A stretch of 64,000 nt of DNA from Thiobacillus sp. SCUT-2 (GTDB taxonomy: Bacteria > Pseudomonadota > Gammaproteobacteria > Burkholderiales > Thiobacillaceae): assembly GCF_035621355.1 (NCBI RefSeq), contig NZ_CP141769.1:930001-994000 (forward strand). The letters are read 5' to 3'. The notes beneath the pieces are model-generated. The model was not told where the DNA came from and made no database searches. It was given only the letters and a program-made list of their open reading frames with translations. Shown in pieces: positions 46,321 through 59,029 of this stretch; the first letter of the stretch is position 1; each line of letters begins with the position of its first letter. Both the position numbers and the translations under genes were made by a program.

Positions 46321-46704
46321 TCAGTGCCGGAACGGGAAGGGGTCGTGGGCGAGGGCCACCGCGACGATATAGCCGAACACCAGCAGGGCGCCGATCCAGG
46401 CGGCGACGCGCACGCCCTTGGTCCGGCCGCGCTTGAGGGCGACGGTGCCGAGCACGATGTAGGCGAGCAGCCCGAAGAACTTGGCCGTGAGCCAGCCGTC
46501 GACGAGGGGGTACTGGCCCAGCATGACGGCGAGCCCGAGCCCGCTGGCAAGCAGCAGGGTGTCGTTGACGTGCGGGACGACGCGCACCCAGCGCGCCTGC
46601 AGCCGTGCGGATCCGGTCATCATCCAGACGCCGCGCAGGACGAACAGCGTCAGCGTGATGCCGATCGTCGTGAGGTGGACGTGCTTGACGAGGCTGTAGG
46701 GCAT
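46321..46704 (-). CDS. SirB2-family inner-membrane protein
   Basis: 127 residues with four membrane segments. The start MPYSLVKHVHLTTIGITLTL and the RWVRVVPHVNDTLLLASGL stretch match SirB2. The function is unknown, though the gene is common in Gram-negatives. It starts two bases after the gph stop, so it is co-transcribed with gph and ubiG. Confidence 0.82.
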   Translation of the reverse strand: MPYSLVKHVHLTTIGITLTLFVLRGVWMMTGSARLQARWVRVVPHVNDTLLLASGLGLAVMLGQYPLVDGWLTAKFFGLLAYIVLGTVALKRGRTKGVRVAAWIGALLVFGYIVAVALAHDPFPFRH

Positions 46705-46706
46705 GC

Positions 46707-47372
46707 TCAGGCGGCGAGGTAGGCGAGGGTGTCGAGCGGGTGGCGGATTTCCGCGTGGGCGCCCCAGGTATGCGGCGCGTCGTCGGCATCGAGATAGCCC
46801 CAGGCGGCGACCAGGGCGGGCATGGCGGCGGCGGTGGCGGCCTGGATGTCGCGCTCGGCGTCGCCCAGGTACAGGCACTGCGACGGCGCCGCGCCGCACA
46901 GCTCGGCGGCGACCAGCATGGGCGCCGGGTGCGGCTTGGGCTGCGGGCAGGTGTCGCCGGAGACGATGCAGGCCGCGCGCTCGGCGAGGTCGAGGATGGA
47001 CAGGAGCGGCTCGGTGAAGCGCGCCGGCTTGTTGGTGACCACGCCCCATTTCAGGCCGCGCGTCTCGAGCGCGTCGAGCAGGTCGAGGATGCCGGGAAAG
47101 GGCTTCGAATGGCGGCAGATGTTGGCGGCATAGAGTTCGAGGAACTCCTCGCGCATCGCCGGAAAGCGCGCGTCGTCCGGATGCAGGCCGAAGCCGAGGC
47201 CGAGCAGGCCGCGCGCGCCGTGCGAGGCCTGCGGGCGGATGACTTCGTCGGCGAGCGGCGCCAGGCCGTGGCGCGTGCGCTGCAGGTTGAGTGCGTGGCC
47301 AAGGTCGGGGGCAGTGTCGATCAGGGTGCCGTCGAGATCGAACAGCACCGCGCGGATGGTCTCAAGTCTCAC
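46707..47372 (-). CDS. gph: Phosphoglycolate phosphatase (HAD family)
   Basis: 221 residues. The HAD nucleophile motif is [16 protein letters not shown]; motif [11 protein letters not shown] and motif [15 protein letters not shown] follow. It dephosphorylates 2-phosphoglycolate from DNA repair or RuBisCO oxygenase activity, which fits an autotroph. It overlaps ubiG by 11 bases at its start. Confidence 0.93.
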   Translation of the reverse strand: MRLETIRAVLFDLDGTLIDTAPDLGHALNLQRTRHGLAPLADEVIRPQASHGARGLLGLGFGLHPDDARFPAMREEFLELYAANICRHSKPFPGILDLLDALETRGLKWGVVTNKPARFTEPLLSILDLAERAACIVSGDTCPQPKPHPAPMLVAAELCGAAPSQCLYLGDAERDIQAATAAAMPALVAAWGYLDADDAPHTWGAHAEIRHPLDTLAYLAA

Positions 47373-48063
47373 TTTTGCGGGTCGCCAGCAGGTAGTTGAC
47401 GTCGGTGTCCGCCTCCAGCCTGTACACCTTGGTCAGCGGGTTGTAGGTCATGCCGGTCAGTTCCTCGGTGTCGAGCCCGGCCTCGCGCGCCATGCGGGCG
47501 AGTTCGGCCGGCTGGATGAACTTGGCGTAGTCGTGGGTGCCGCGCGGCAGCAGCTTGAGGACGTACTCGGCGCCGATGATGGCGAACAGATAGCTCTTGG
47601 CGTTGCGGTTGAGCGTCGAGAAGAACACCCGGCCGCCCGGCTTGACCAGCTTCGCACAGGCCGCGACGACCGAGGCCGGGTCCGGCACGTGCTCGAGCAT
47701 CTCCATGCAGGTGACGACGTCGAATTCGCCGGCGTGCTGCGCGGCGTAGTCCTCGGCGGAGATCAACTGGTAGTCGACCTGCTTGCCCGATTCGTACAGA
47801 TGCAGCTTGGCGACCTTGAGCGCCTTCTCCGACAGGTCGATGCCGCTGACCGTGGCGCCGGCGCCGGCCATCGCCTCGGCGAGGATGCCGCCGCCGCAGC
47901 CGACGTCGAGCACCTTCCTGCCGGCGAGCGGCGCGAGCTTGTCGATCCACTTCAGGCGCAGCGGATTGATCTCGTGCAGCGGCCGGAACTCGGAGTTCGG
48001 ATCCCACCAGCGGTGGGCGAGTTCGGAAAACTTGGCGATTTCGGCGGCGTCGACGTTGCTCAT
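47362..48063 (-). CDS. ubiG: Ubiquinone biosynthesis O-methyltransferase
   Basis: 233 residues. SAM-binding motif I is [35 protein letters not shown] at the N-terminus and EMLEHVPDP are typical. UbiG carries out both O-methylations of ubiquinone synthesis. In ubiquinone-using sulfur oxidisers it serves the respiratory chain. It lies between an mtaD-like deaminase and gph. Confidence 0.95.
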   Translation of the reverse strand: MSNVDAAEIAKFSELAHRWWDPNSEFRPLHEINPLRLKWIDKLAPLAGRKVLDVGCGGGILAEAMAGAGATVSGIDLSEKALKVAKLHLYESGKQVDYQLISAEDYAAQHAGEFDVVTCMEMLEHVPDPASVVAACAKLVKPGGRVFFSTLNRNAKSYLFAIIGAEYVLKLLPRGTHDYAKFIQPAELARMAREAGLDTEELTGMTYNPLTKVYRLEADTDVNYLLATRKSET

Positions 48064-48071
48064 GGCGGGCC

Positions 48072-49385
48072 TCAGGTGGAAAGTTTGCCGCGCCAGTAGG
48101 CGGCGCGGGCGGTCAGGTCGTCGATGTCGAGATGGACCAGACGGCGTTCATTGAGTTTCAGCTGGCCGTCGACCCAGACGTGGGTGACGTGCTCGCGTCC
48201 CGCAACGTAAACCAGGTGCGAGACGGGGTCAAACAGCGGCTGGGCGGCGAGCGGGCGCAGGTCGACCGCGACGAGGTCGGCACGCTTGCCCGGCGCGATG
48301 CTGCCGATATGGTCGTCGAGGTTGAGCGCGCGGGCGGCATCGAGCGTCGCCATCCGCAGGGCCGCGGCGGCGGGCAGCGCGGCGGCGTCGCCGCTGATGC
48401 CCTTGGCAAGCAGGGCGGCCAGGCGCATTTCGGCGAACAGGTCGAGGCGGTTGTTGCTGGCCGCGCCGTCGGTGCCGAGGCCGACGTTGACGCCGGCGCG
48501 GACCAGATCGGCGATCGGCGCGAGGCCGGAGGCGAGCTTCAGGTTGGACGCCGGGCAGTGCGCGACGTGGCAGCCGTGCGCGGCGAGCGATTCGATCTCG
48601 GCCTCGTTGACGTGCACCGCGTGCACCCCGATGAAGTTCGGCCCCAGCAGCCCCAGCCGCGCCAGCCGCTCCAGCGGCCGCACGCCATGCTGGGCGAGAC
48701 TGTCCTGGATTTCGCCGGCCGTTTCGTGGACGTGGGTGTGGATCGGCAGGCCCAGCTGCTCGGCCAGCGTATTGATGCGGGTGAAGGTGGCGTCGCCGAT
48801 GGTGTAGGGCGCATGGGGCGCGAAGGCGAAGGACAGCAGCGGCTCCTCCTTCAGTTCGTCGCGCACGGCGAGGCCCTTCGTCAGGTAGTCGTCGGCGTCC
48901 GCGGCATAGGCGCTGGGAAATTCGAGGACGATCATGCCCAGCGTGGCGCGCATGCCTGCCTGCAGGAAGGCTTCGCCCGCGGCCTGCGGGTGGAAGTACA
49001 TGTCGTTGCAGGCGGTGATGCCGCCGGACAGCATCTCGGCGGCGGCGAGCAGCGTGCCGTCGAATACGAAGGCCTCCGAGACGTGCTGCTTCTCCGCCGG
49101 CCAGATGCGGTCCCGCAACCAGGACATCAGCGGAAGGTCGTCGGCGAAGCCGCGCAGCAGCGACATGGCGGCGTGGCCGTGCAGGTTCACCAGCCCCGGT
49201 ATCAGCGCGTGCCCCGGCAGGGTGACGGTCTGCGCGGCGGCGTAGCGGGCCCGCGCCGCGTCGGCCGGCAGCACGTCGAGAATGCGGCCGTCGCGCACCG
49301 CGACGGCATGGTCGGTCAGCGCCCCCTCGGCTTCGACGGGCACCACCCAGCGTGGCAGGAGGAGGAGATCGGCGGGGGCGTTCAT
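48072..49385 (-). CDS. mtaD: Amidohydrolase, MTA/SAH deaminase type (TrzA/MtaD-like)
   Basis: 437 residues of the cytosine-deaminase-like amidohydrolases. The zinc site starts with [15 protein letters not shown]; later His residues are in [11 protein letters not shown] and HVHETAGEI, and Asp in [11 protein letters not shown]. Closest function is deamination of 5'-methylthioadenosine or S-adenosylhomocysteine, which fits a place next to the SAM-using ubiG. The start [13 protein letters not shown] is family-like. The family is broad, so the substrate is not certain. Confidence 0.85.
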   Translation of the reverse strand: MNAPADLLLLPRWVVPVEAEGALTDHAVAVRDGRILDVLPADAARARYAAAQTVTLPGHALIPGLVNLHGHAAMSLLRGFADDLPLMSWLRDRIWPAEKQHVSEAFVFDGTLLAAAEMLSGGITACNDMYFHPQAAGEAFLQAGMRATLGMIVLEFPSAYAADADDYLTKGLAVRDELKEEPLLSFAFAPHAPYTIGDATFTRINTLAEQLGLPIHTHVHETAGEIQDSLAQHGVRPLERLARLGLLGPNFIGVHAVHVNEAEIESLAAHGCHVAHCPASNLKLASGLAPIADLVRAGVNVGLGTDGAASNNRLDLFAEMRLAALLAKGISGDAAALPAAAALRMATLDAARALNLDDHIGSIAPGKRADLVAVDLRPLAAQPLFDPVSHLVYVAGREHVTHVWVDGQLKLNERRLVHLDIDDLTARAAYWRGKLST

Positions 49386-49555
49386 GGTGGCCCGCATTCT
49401 CACTGTTTGGGCCGCGCTTGGCAAAGGCCGCCGCGTCACGGCGCCGCCATCGGCGCGCGGCGTGCGGCAATTTGCCGCATTTTTCGCCGCGCCGGCCGAT
49501 GCTAGCATCGCTCAAAAGATGCATTGCTGATACCTGAATAATAAAGGGAGCGAAA

Positions 49556-50758
49556 TTGAGCGTGTTTCGATACGGCGCGTGGGCGGCGTCGCTGGCACTG
49601 CCCGTGCTCGTGCAGGCGCAGGCCGTCGCGGGCGGACCGGATTCGTCGCCGATGGCGCATGCCATGCACGGGCCTGCGCTCGCCGTGGGGGCGACGCTCG
49701 ACGGACGCGGCAGGCTGTGGCTGGCGCGGGTCGAGGACGGCCATCTGCTGGTCGCCCGCTCGGACGACGGGGGCGCGAGCTTTTCCGCACCGGTCAGCGT
49801 CAATCGCGAGCCTGAGACGATTTCCGCCGAAGGGGAGAACCGCCCCAAGATCGCGGTCGCGCGCGACGGCACGGTGCTGCTCAGCTGGAGCCAGGCGCTG
49901 CCGCAGCGGTTCACCGGCAACGTCCGCTTCGCGCGTTCCACCGACGACGGCCGCAGCTTCTCGGCGCCGGTCACGCTGAACGACGACCGCCGCATCGGGG
50001 GCCACAGCTTCGACTCGCTGGCGATCGACGGCGCGGGCGGGGTGGCGGTGGCGTGGCTCGACGGCCGCGACCGCGATGCCGCGAAGGAGCAGGGCGGCGC
50101 GTTCGACGGTTCGTCGGTCTATTTCGCGCGCTCGTCCGACAACGGCGCCCATTTCGACGCCAATCGCCGGCTCGCCGCGCACACCTGCCAGTGCTGCCGC
50201 ACGGCGCTGGCGTGGACAGCCGACGGGCCAGTGGCGTTGTGGCGCAACCTCTATGGCCGCAACACCCGCGACTTCGCGCTCGCCGACCTCGATACGGGAC
50301 GGCAGCGCCGCGCCACCGACGACGCGTGGCAGATCGACGCCTGCCCCCACCACGGCGGCGGGCTCGCGGTGGACGGCCGCGGTGCCCTGCACCTGGTGTG
50401 GTTCACCCAGGGAAGGACGCGCCAGGGCCTGTTCTACAAGCGCATCGCCGAAGGGCGTGAATCCGTGCCGATGGCGCTGGGCGACCCGGCGGCGCAGGCG
50501 GGACATGCGGCCGTGGCGGCGGCGGCCGACACGGTGCTGATCGCCTGGCGCGAATTCGACGGGCGCGCCTATGTCGTGCAGGCCATCCATTCGACCGACG
50601 GCGGGGCCTCGTGGAGCGCGCCGCGGCGTCTGGCGGAATCGGCCGGCGCGGCCGACTATCCGCTGCCGCTGACCGACGGCCGGCGCATGCTGGTGGTGTG
50701 GAACAGCGCCGCCGAGGGGGTGCGCGTCCTTCCGCTCGAGCCGGGGCCGGCGAAATGA
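49556..50758 (+). CDS. Exported BNR-repeat (sialidase-like) protein with Cys motifs
   Basis: 400 residues. A signal peptide (SVFRYGAWAASLALPVLVQAQA) is followed by a beta-propeller with Asp-box repeats (SDDGGASFSAP, STDDGRSFSAP, SSDNGAHFDAN, STDGGASWSAP). Two unusual clusters lie in the middle: HTCQCCRTAL and DACPHHGGG. True sialidase catalytic residues were not found. It starts with TTG at 49556, seven bases after GGGAG. It is the first gene of a TonB-type uptake operon, and the Cys/His clusters suggest metal binding. Confidence 0.75.
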   Translation: MSVFRYGAWAASLALPVLVQAQAVAGGPDSSPMAHAMHGPALAVGATLDGRGRLWLARVEDGHLLVARSDDGGASFSAPVSVNREPETISAEGENRPKIAVARDGTVLLSWSQALPQRFTGNVRFARSTDDGRSFSAPVTLNDDRRIGGHSFDSLAIDGAGGVAVAWLDGRDRDAAKEQGGAFDGSSVYFARSSDNGAHFDANRRLAAHTCQCCRTALAWTADGPVALWRNLYGRNTRDFALADLDTGRQRRATDDAWQIDACPHHGGGLAVDGRGALHLVWFTQGRTRQGLFYKRIAEGRESVPMALGDPAAQAGHAAVAAAADTVLIAWREFDGRAYVVQAIHSTDGGASWSAPRRLAESAGAADYPLPLTDGRRMLVVWNSAAEGVRVLPLEPGPAK

Positions 50759-51243
50759 TCGCGCGCATCCTGCTCGCGATCATGGCGGCGCTGGCGTGCT
50801 CGGGCGTGGCCCGCGCGGGCGAGCCGGCGCCGTTCACGGCGGACAGCCTGGAACGGATCGAGGCGCGCTACGCCGGCCGGCCGTTCATCCTCAGCCTGTG
50901 GTCGGTCAACGAGTGCAGCTACTGCATCGCCGAGCTGACCCTGTTCGGCAAGTTCGCGCGGACGCACCGAGGGCTGCCGCTGGTGCTGGTGGCGGCGGAT
51001 TCGCCCGCCTACGTGCCCGCCATGCGGCAAACCCTGGAGCGGCTCGGGCTCGCCGGCGTCGACGCCTGGGTGTTCGACGATCCCATCCCGGAGCGGCTGC
51101 GCCATGCCATCGACCCGGCGTGGTACGGCGAGCTGCCGCGCACCTACCTCTACGACGCCCGGCACCGGCGCCAGGCGGTCGTCGGCGAACTGGGCGAGCG
51201 GCGCCTGCGGGCGTGGCTCAGGGAGCAGCGGCTCGATCACTGA
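50755..51243 (+). CDS. TlpA-like thioredoxin-fold protein, exported
   Basis: 162 residues with a signal peptide (MIARILLAIMAALACSGVARA). A thioredoxin fold follows with active site NECSYC in LSLWSVNECSYCIAELTLF. It should act in the periplasm on disulfides. It overlaps the BNR stop by four bases, so a thiol partner for the Cys-rich BNR protein is plausible. It ends 25 bases before the TonB-dependent receptor gene. Confidence 0.82.
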   Translation: MIARILLAIMAALACSGVARAGEPAPFTADSLERIEARYAGRPFILSLWSVNECSYCIAELTLFGKFARTHRGLPLVLVAADSPAYVPAMRQTLERLGLAGVDAWVFDDPIPERLRHAIDPAWYGELPRTYLYDARHRRQAVVGELGERRLRAWLREQRLDH

Positions 51244-51268
51244 CTTCAAACAAACGTACGGAGAACCC

Positions 51269-53419
51269 ATGAAGCTCAACCCCATTCCGCTCGCGCTGGC
51301 GGGCGTCCTGTTTGCGCCCGCCGCGTGGTCGGCCGATTCCGGCGAATCGGCGCTGCCGGAAATGACCGTGACCGGCACCCGCGAAGGCGAACTCCTGAGC
51401 GAGACGCCGGCGACGGTCGACGTCGTCAAGGACCGGACCCTTCGCGAGACCCGCCCCACCCACCCGAAGGACGTGCTCAACCAGGTGCCCGGCGTGTGGA
51501 TCAGCAATCTGTCGGGCGAGGGCCACTCCACGGCGATCCGCCAGCCGCTGACGACCAGCCCGGTGTATCTCTATCTGGAGGACGGCATCCCGACGCGCTC
51601 CACGGGCTTCTTCAACCACAACGCGCTGTACGAGATCAACGTGCCGCAGGCGGGCGGGATCGAGGTCATGAAGGGGCCGGGCAGCGCCCTCTATGGCTCG
51701 GACGCGATCGGCGGCACGATCAACGTGCTGACCCGCACGCCGCCGAAGTCGGCCGAGTTCGAAGCGAGCGCGGAGGCGGGCGCGTTCGGCTGGAAGCGCG
51801 CCCTGATGAGCGGCGGCAATGCGAAGGGCGACGACGCCTGGCGCGCCAGCCTCAATCTGACGCATACGGACGGCTGGCAGGATGATGCCGGCTACGACCG
51901 CCAGACCGGCACGACGCGCTGGGACCGCGCCCTCGGCGACGACGCGCTGCTGAAGACGGTGCTGTCGTTCTCGAAGGTCGACCAGCAGCACGTCGGCAAG
52001 CTGAGCGCGGGCGAGTTCGCCGCCACGCCGCGCGCCAACAACGTCCCGTTCTCCTATCGCCAGGTCGACGCCCTGCGCCTGTCGACCGCATACGAGCGGG
52101 AGACCGCCGATACGCTGATCTCGATCACGCCCTACTTCCGTGACGACAGCATGGAGATCATTCCGAACTGGAGCGTCAGCTACGATCCCAGCCGCTACGT
52201 CACGCAGAACCGCTCCTTCGGCTTCCTCAGCAAGTACCGGCGCGACTTCCAGCCCTTGCGGGCGCGCCTCATCGTGGGGCTGGATTTCGACTACAGCCCG
52301 GGCTCGCGCGACGAGGATTCGATCCGCCTCGACAAGCTGGCCAACGCCTACGGCGGAACGAGCTACAGCCTCAATACCGGCGTCGCGCCGGTCAAGATCT
52401 ACGAATACGACGTCAACTACCGCGGCATTTCGCCCTACGTCCACGGCGAGGCCTCGCTCACCGAACGGCTGCGCGTGACTGCCGGCCTGCGCTACGACGA
52501 CATGCAGTACGACTACACGAACCGCTTCAACAACGGCGTGGCCGGGGCGACCCAGGGCGCGCCCGGACCCTATCCCGCAAGCGGATGGTACGGCCACGTC
52601 GCCAGCACCACCGTCGGCTACAGCCACTGGGGGCCCAAGCTGGGGGCAACCTACGCCTTCAGCGACGCGCTGAGCGGCTTCGCCTCGTACAGCAATTCCT
52701 TCCGCGCCCCGTCCGAAGGCCAGGTCTTCCGCGGCAGCCGCGAATCCACCGCGCCCAAGGCGCAGGCCGCGGCGGAATCGCTGCTCGACCTGCGGCCGGT
52801 GGTCGTCGACAACCTGGAACTCGGCCTGCGCGGCAAATCCGGCCGGGGACTGCGCTACGAGGCGTCCGTCTATCACATGACCAAGCGCGACGACATCGTC
52901 AGCTACATCGACCCCGTTACCCAAGGACGAACGGTGGTCAACGCCGGCAAGACCCTGCACCGCGGCATCGAGCTGGGGCTGGGTGCACCGCTGGCACGCG
53001 ACTGGCAGCTCGACGTCAGCCTGTCGTATGCCCGGCATACCTACGAAGAGTGGGTCGCGGCGGTAAACGGCCAGAATATCGACTACAGCGGCAAGGAAAT
53101 GGAGGCCGCTCCGCGCGTGATCGCCAACACTCGCCTGACCTACGCCCCCGGCTATCTCAACGGTGGCCGCGTGCAGCTGGAATGGTTCAGGCTCGGCAGC
53201 TACTGGCTGGATGCCGCCAACACCGGCAAGTACGGCGGCCACGACCTGGTCAACCTGCGTGCCAACTATCCGTTCGGCAAGGGCATGGAAGTGTTCGGCA
53301 GCATCAGCAACCTGTTCGACAAGCGCTACGCGGAGACCGCGGACGGCACCGGCGCCGCGCCGACCTATACCGCCGGCCTGCCGCGCCTCGCGATCCTCGG
53401 GCTGCAGGCCAAATGGTGA
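51269..53419 (+). CDS. TonB-dependent outer-membrane receptor
   Basis: 716 residues. A signal peptide ends at PAAWSA. The TonB box region PEMTVTGTR, the plug (ATVDVVKDRTLRET, VEVMKGPGSALYGSDAIGGTINV-like segment) and a long beta barrel ending in the terminal strand LAILGLQAKW are all present. Substrate unknown; neighbouring Cys-rich and TlpA-like proteins suggest a metal or metal complex such as copper, but haem or siderophores remain possible. Confidence 0.93.
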   Translation: MKLNPIPLALAGVLFAPAAWSADSGESALPEMTVTGTREGELLSETPATVDVVKDRTLRETRPTHPKDVLNQVPGVWISNLSGEGHSTAIRQPLTTSPVYLYLEDGIPTRSTGFFNHNALYEINVPQAGGIEVMKGPGSALYGSDAIGGTINVLTRTPPKSAEFEASAEAGAFGWKRALMSGGNAKGDDAWRASLNLTHTDGWQDDAGYDRQTGTTRWDRALGDDALLKTVLSFSKVDQQHVGKLSAGEFAATPRANNVPFSYRQVDALRLSTAYERETADTLISITPYFRDDSMEIIPNWSVSYDPSRYVTQNRSFGFLSKYRRDFQPLRARLIVGLDFDYSPGSRDEDSIRLDKLANAYGGTSYSLNTGVAPVKIYEYDVNYRGISPYVHGEASLTERLRVTAGLRYDDMQYDYTNRFNNGVAGATQGAPGPYPASGWYGHVASTTVGYSHWGPKLGATYAFSDALSGFASYSNSFRAPSEGQVFRGSRESTAPKAQAAAESLLDLRPVVVDNLELGLRGKSGRGLRYEASVYHMTKRDDIVSYIDPVTQGRTVVNAGKTLHRGIELGLGAPLARDWQLDVSLSYARHTYEEWVAAVNGQNIDYSGKEMEAAPRVIANTRLTYAPGYLNGGRVQLEWFRLGSYWLDAANTGKYGGHDLVNLRANYPFGKGMEVFGSISNLFDKRYAETADGTGAAPTYTAGLPRLAILGLQAKW

Positions 53420-53441
53420 GCGCGGCGGGCGGCGCAGGCGC

Positions 53442-54134
53442 ATGAACGGCTGGCCGCGGCGCTGGGGCGGGCAACGCGCGGCCGTCCTGCTGGCGGTGCT
53501 GGCCGCCCATGGCGGCGTACTCGCCGGCCTCTGGCACGGGCGCGCGGTTGCGCCCCGGCCGGCGGCGGCGACGCTGTTCGTGAGTGTCGTCGGCCCGTCG
53601 CCCCGGCCCGTTCAGCCCGCGCGCGTTCCGCCGCCACCCCGTGAGCCGGCGAGACAGGCGACGCGGCTGCCCGGGCCGGGGCCGCGCGTGGTCGCGGCGC
53701 AAGCGCCGGCGGAAGCGCCGCCCGAGACGCCGGCGCCCGCGTCGCAGCCCGCGTCACAGCCCGCGCCGTCGCCGGCACCGGCGCGCGCGTCGACGCCGCC
53801 GTCACCGGCGCCGGTGCCCGCGCCGCCCCGGCCTGAAGGGCCCGTGGCGCTGGAATCGGACCTGGCCGTGGCCTGCCCGGAGCGCACGCCGCCGGCCTAT
53901 CCGCCGCTCGCGCGCCGGCTGGGCGAAACCGGCAAGGTCGTCCTGCGCGTCGAGCTCGACGAAAGCGGACGCGTGAGCGCGGCGCAGGTACTGGCCGGCA
54001 GCGGCTCCGCCCGGCTCGACGCCGCTGCGCTCGCGGCGGTCAGAACCTGGCGGTGCCAGCCGGCGCGGCGCGACGGGCAGGCGGTCCGCGCGGTCGCGAC
54101 GCAGCCATTCAATTTCACCCTGGAGGGATCCTGA
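53442..54134 (+). CDS. tonB: TonB energy transducer
   Basis: 230 residues. One N-terminal membrane segment (AAVLLAVLAAHGGVLAGLWH), a long Pro/Ala-rich spacer (about residues 55-145) and a C-terminal TonB domain (PAYPPLARRLGETGKVVLRV, SGSARLDAAALAAVRTWR). It carries energy from ExbB/ExbD to the receptor. It lies between the receptor and exbB genes. Confidence 0.9.
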   Translation: MNGWPRRWGGQRAAVLLAVLAAHGGVLAGLWHGRAVAPRPAAATLFVSVVGPSPRPVQPARVPPPPREPARQATRLPGPGPRVVAAQAPAEAPPETPAPASQPASQPAPSPAPARASTPPSPAPVPAPPRPEGPVALESDLAVACPERTPPAYPPLARRLGETGKVVLRVELDESGRVSAAQVLAGSGSARLDAAALAAVRTWRCQPARRDGQAVRAVATQPFNFTLEGS

Positions 54135-54136
54135 GC

Positions 54137-54877
54137 ATGGACAACACCCTGGGCTTCGCCCACTTCCTCTCGCACAGCGACGCGCTCGGGCGCATCGTCC
54201 TCGTGCTGCTGCTCGCGCTCTCGGTGGCGAGCTGGTACCTGATCGTGACCAAGGCGCTGGCGAACCACCGGGCCGGGCGTCGCGCCGAGACGTTCCTCAG
54301 GCAGTTCTGGGCGGCCGATTCCCTGCAGGACATCGCCGCGGCACTGCGCCAGCGGCCGGCGGACAACGCGTTCGCCGAGCTGGCGCAGGCGGCGCTCGAC
54401 GCCGCCCACGAGCACCACCAGCATGGCGTCCAGAAGCTGGCCGCGGCGGGCGGGCTGGGCGAATTCCTCACCCGCCTCCTGCGCAACGGCATCGACCAGG
54501 AAGCGATGCGCGTCGAGCGCGGGCTCACGGTGATGGCCTCGGCCGGCTCCGCGGCGCCCTACATCGGCCTGTTCGGCACCGTCTGGGGGATCTACCATGC
54601 GCTGCTCGCCATCGGCCTGTCCGGCCAGGGAACGCTCGACAAGGTGTCGGGCCCGGTCGGGGAGGCGCTCATCATGACGGCGCTCGGCCTCGCGGTGGCG
54701 ATTCCGGCGGTGCTCGCCTACAACGCGTTCAACCGCCGCAACCGCGTCTGGCTGGCCCGGCTGGACGGCTTCGCCCACGACCTGTACACGGTGATCACGG
54801 TGGGCGAACGCGCCAGCCGGCCGGCCGCCGTCGTGCACCCGCTGCGCGCGGCGCCGCCCGTCGGCGCGAAGGGGTGA
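54137..54877 (+). CDS. exbB: ExbB proton channel subunit
   Basis: 246 residues with three membrane segments. The MotA/ExbB core is TVMASAGSAAPYIGLFGTVW and GPVGEALIMTALGLAVAIPA. Forms the energising complex with ExbD in the inner membrane. Start MDNTLGFAHFLSHS lies just after the tonB stop. Confidence 0.93.
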   Translation: MDNTLGFAHFLSHSDALGRIVLVLLLALSVASWYLIVTKALANHRAGRRAETFLRQFWAADSLQDIAAALRQRPADNAFAELAQAALDAAHEHHQHGVQKLAAAGGLGEFLTRLLRNGIDQEAMRVERGLTVMASAGSAAPYIGLFGTVWGIYHALLAIGLSGQGTLDKVSGPVGEALIMTALGLAVAIPAVLAYNAFNRRNRVWLARLDGFAHDLYTVITVGERASRPAAVVHPLRAAPPVGAKG

Positions 54878-54881
54878 CGCC

Positions 54882-55298
54882 ATGGCGATGGGAAGCTTCG
54901 ATTCGCGCTGCCGCCAGGGACCGATGGCGGAAATCAACGTCGTTCCGCTGGTCGACGTGATGCTCGTGCTGCTGGTGATCTTCATCGTCGCGGCGCCGCT
55001 GCTGACCCATACCGTCCGGGTCGACCTGCCCAAGGCCAGCAGCGCGCCCGCCGCCATCCGGACCGAACCGGTGGTGCTCGCGATCCGGACGGACGGCCGC
55101 TTCTACTGGAACGGGCGGGCCGTCATGCGGGGCGAACTCGGGGCACGCTTCGCGCTCGAGGCGCGGAAGCAGCCGCAGCCCGAGCTGCATATCGAGGCCG
55201 ACCGGCTGGTGCCCTACGAAACCATGGCCCAGGTGATGTCCGAAGCCGCGAAATCGGGGCTGACGCGCATCGGATTCGTGACCGATCCGTCGCAATAG
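54882..55298 (+). CDS. exbD: ExbD proton channel subunit
   Basis: 138 residues with a single N-terminal membrane helix. [20 protein letters not shown] contains the essential Asp of the ExbD channel. The periplasmic part ends [20 protein letters not shown]. Last gene of the TonB operon. A GC-rich stretch follows before the gyrA promoter. Confidence 0.93.
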   Translation: MAMGSFDSRCRQGPMAEINVVPLVDVMLVLLVIFIVAAPLLTHTVRVDLPKASSAPAAIRTEPVVLAIRTDGRFYWNGRAVMRGELGARFALEARKQPQPELHIEADRLVPYETMAQVMSEAAKSGLTRIGFVTDPSQ

Positions 55299-55339
55299 GC
55301 GGGCGGGGCGGCCCGCCGGGGCGGGGCGGCCGGCCATGC

Positions 55340-55345
55340 TAAAAT
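55340..55345 (+). promoter_or_regulatory. gyrA extended -10 promoter
   Basis: TGCTAAAAT gives a TAAAAT -10 with an upstream TG, and the run GCTAAAATCGGGCGCTTT is almost the same as that at 7631-7648. Transcription would start near 55352, about 30 bases before the gyrA ATG. Confidence 0.6.
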
Positions 55346-55380
55346 CGGGCGCTTTGCAGCCTGATAAACAGAAGCCGGTC

Positions 55381-57936
<2,556 letters not shown>

Positions 57937-57949
57937 GGAGACCCCCGAC

Positions 57950-59029
57950 ATGACGATCTACAACTTCAGCGCCGGCCCCGCCGTGCTGCCCAAGGATGTG
58001 CTGCTGCAGGTGCAGGCCGAGATGGTCGACTGGCACGGCTCCGGCATGTCGGTGATGGAAATGAGCCATCGCGGCAAGGAGTTCATGGGCATCGCCGCCG
58101 AGGCCGAGGCCGACCTGCGCGAAGTGATGGGGATCCCGGCGAACTACAAGGTGCTGTTCCTGCAGGGCGGGGCATCGAGCCAGTTCGCGATGGTGCCGAT
58201 GAACCTGCTGCGCGGAAAAGCCGGCGCCGACTATCTCAACACCGGCGAGTGGTCGAAGAAGGCGATCAAGGAAGCGAAGAAATACGGCGCGGTGAACGTC
58301 GTGGCCTCGAGCGAGGACAGGAACTTCAGCTACGCGCCGACGCAGGACCAGTGGAAGCTCGACCCCAACGCGGCCTACGTGCACTACACGCCGAACGAGA
58401 CCATCGGCGGCGTCGAGATGTTCTGGACGCCCGACACCGGCAGCGTGCCGCTGGTCGCCGACATGTCGTCGACCATCCTGTCGCGCCCGATGGACGTGTC
58501 GAAATACGGCCTGATCTACGCTGGCGCACAGAAGAACATCGGCCCCGCGGGCCTGACCCTCGTCATCGTGCGCGAGGACCTGCTCGGCGAGCCGGTGAAG
58601 GGCACGCCGACCATGTTCGACTACAAGACGCACGCCGACAACGAGTCGATGTACAACACGCCGCCCACCTTCGCGATGTACACGGCGGGCCTGGTGTTCA
58701 AGTGGCTGAAGGCGCGCGGGGGGCTGGCCGCGATGGAGAAGACCAACCGCGAGAAGGCCGGTTTGCTGTACGACTACCTTGACGCGACCGACTTCTACGC
58801 TTCGCCGGTGGCGAGGGAGAACCGCTCGTTGATGAATGTGCCGTTCACCCTCAAGGACGCCGCGCTCGACGAGGCCTTCCTCAAGCTCGCCAAGGAACGC
58901 GGCCTGCTGCAGCTGAAGGGCCACCGCTCGGTCGGCGGCATGCGCGCCTCGATCTACAATGCGATGCCGGTCGAAGGCGTGCGCGCGCTGGTCGACATGA
59001 TGCGCGACTTCGAGAAGAGCCATGGCTGA
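57950..59029 (+). CDS. serC: Phosphoserine aminotransferase
   Basis: 359 residues, PLP-dependent. [14 protein letters not shown] opens the protein; the lysine lies in [12 protein letters not shown]. SerC makes 3-phosphoserine and also serves pyridoxine synthesis. It lies 13 bases after gyrA, with AAGGAGACC before the ATG, and overlaps serA by eight bases. Confidence 0.96.
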   Translation: MTIYNFSAGPAVLPKDVLLQVQAEMVDWHGSGMSVMEMSHRGKEFMGIAAEAEADLREVMGIPANYKVLFLQGGASSQFAMVPMNLLRGKAGADYLNTGEWSKKAIKEAKKYGAVNVVASSEDRNFSYAPTQDQWKLDPNAAYVHYTPNETIGGVEMFWTPDTGSVPLVADMSSTILSRPMDVSKYGLIYAGAQKNIGPAGLTLVIVREDLLGEPVKGTPTMFDYKTHADNESMYNTPPTFAMYTAGLVFKWLKARGGLAAMEKTNREKAGLLYDYLDATDFYASPVARENRSLMNVPFTLKDAALDEAFLKLAKERGLLQLKGHRSVGGMRASIYNAMPVEGVRALVDMMRDFEKSHG

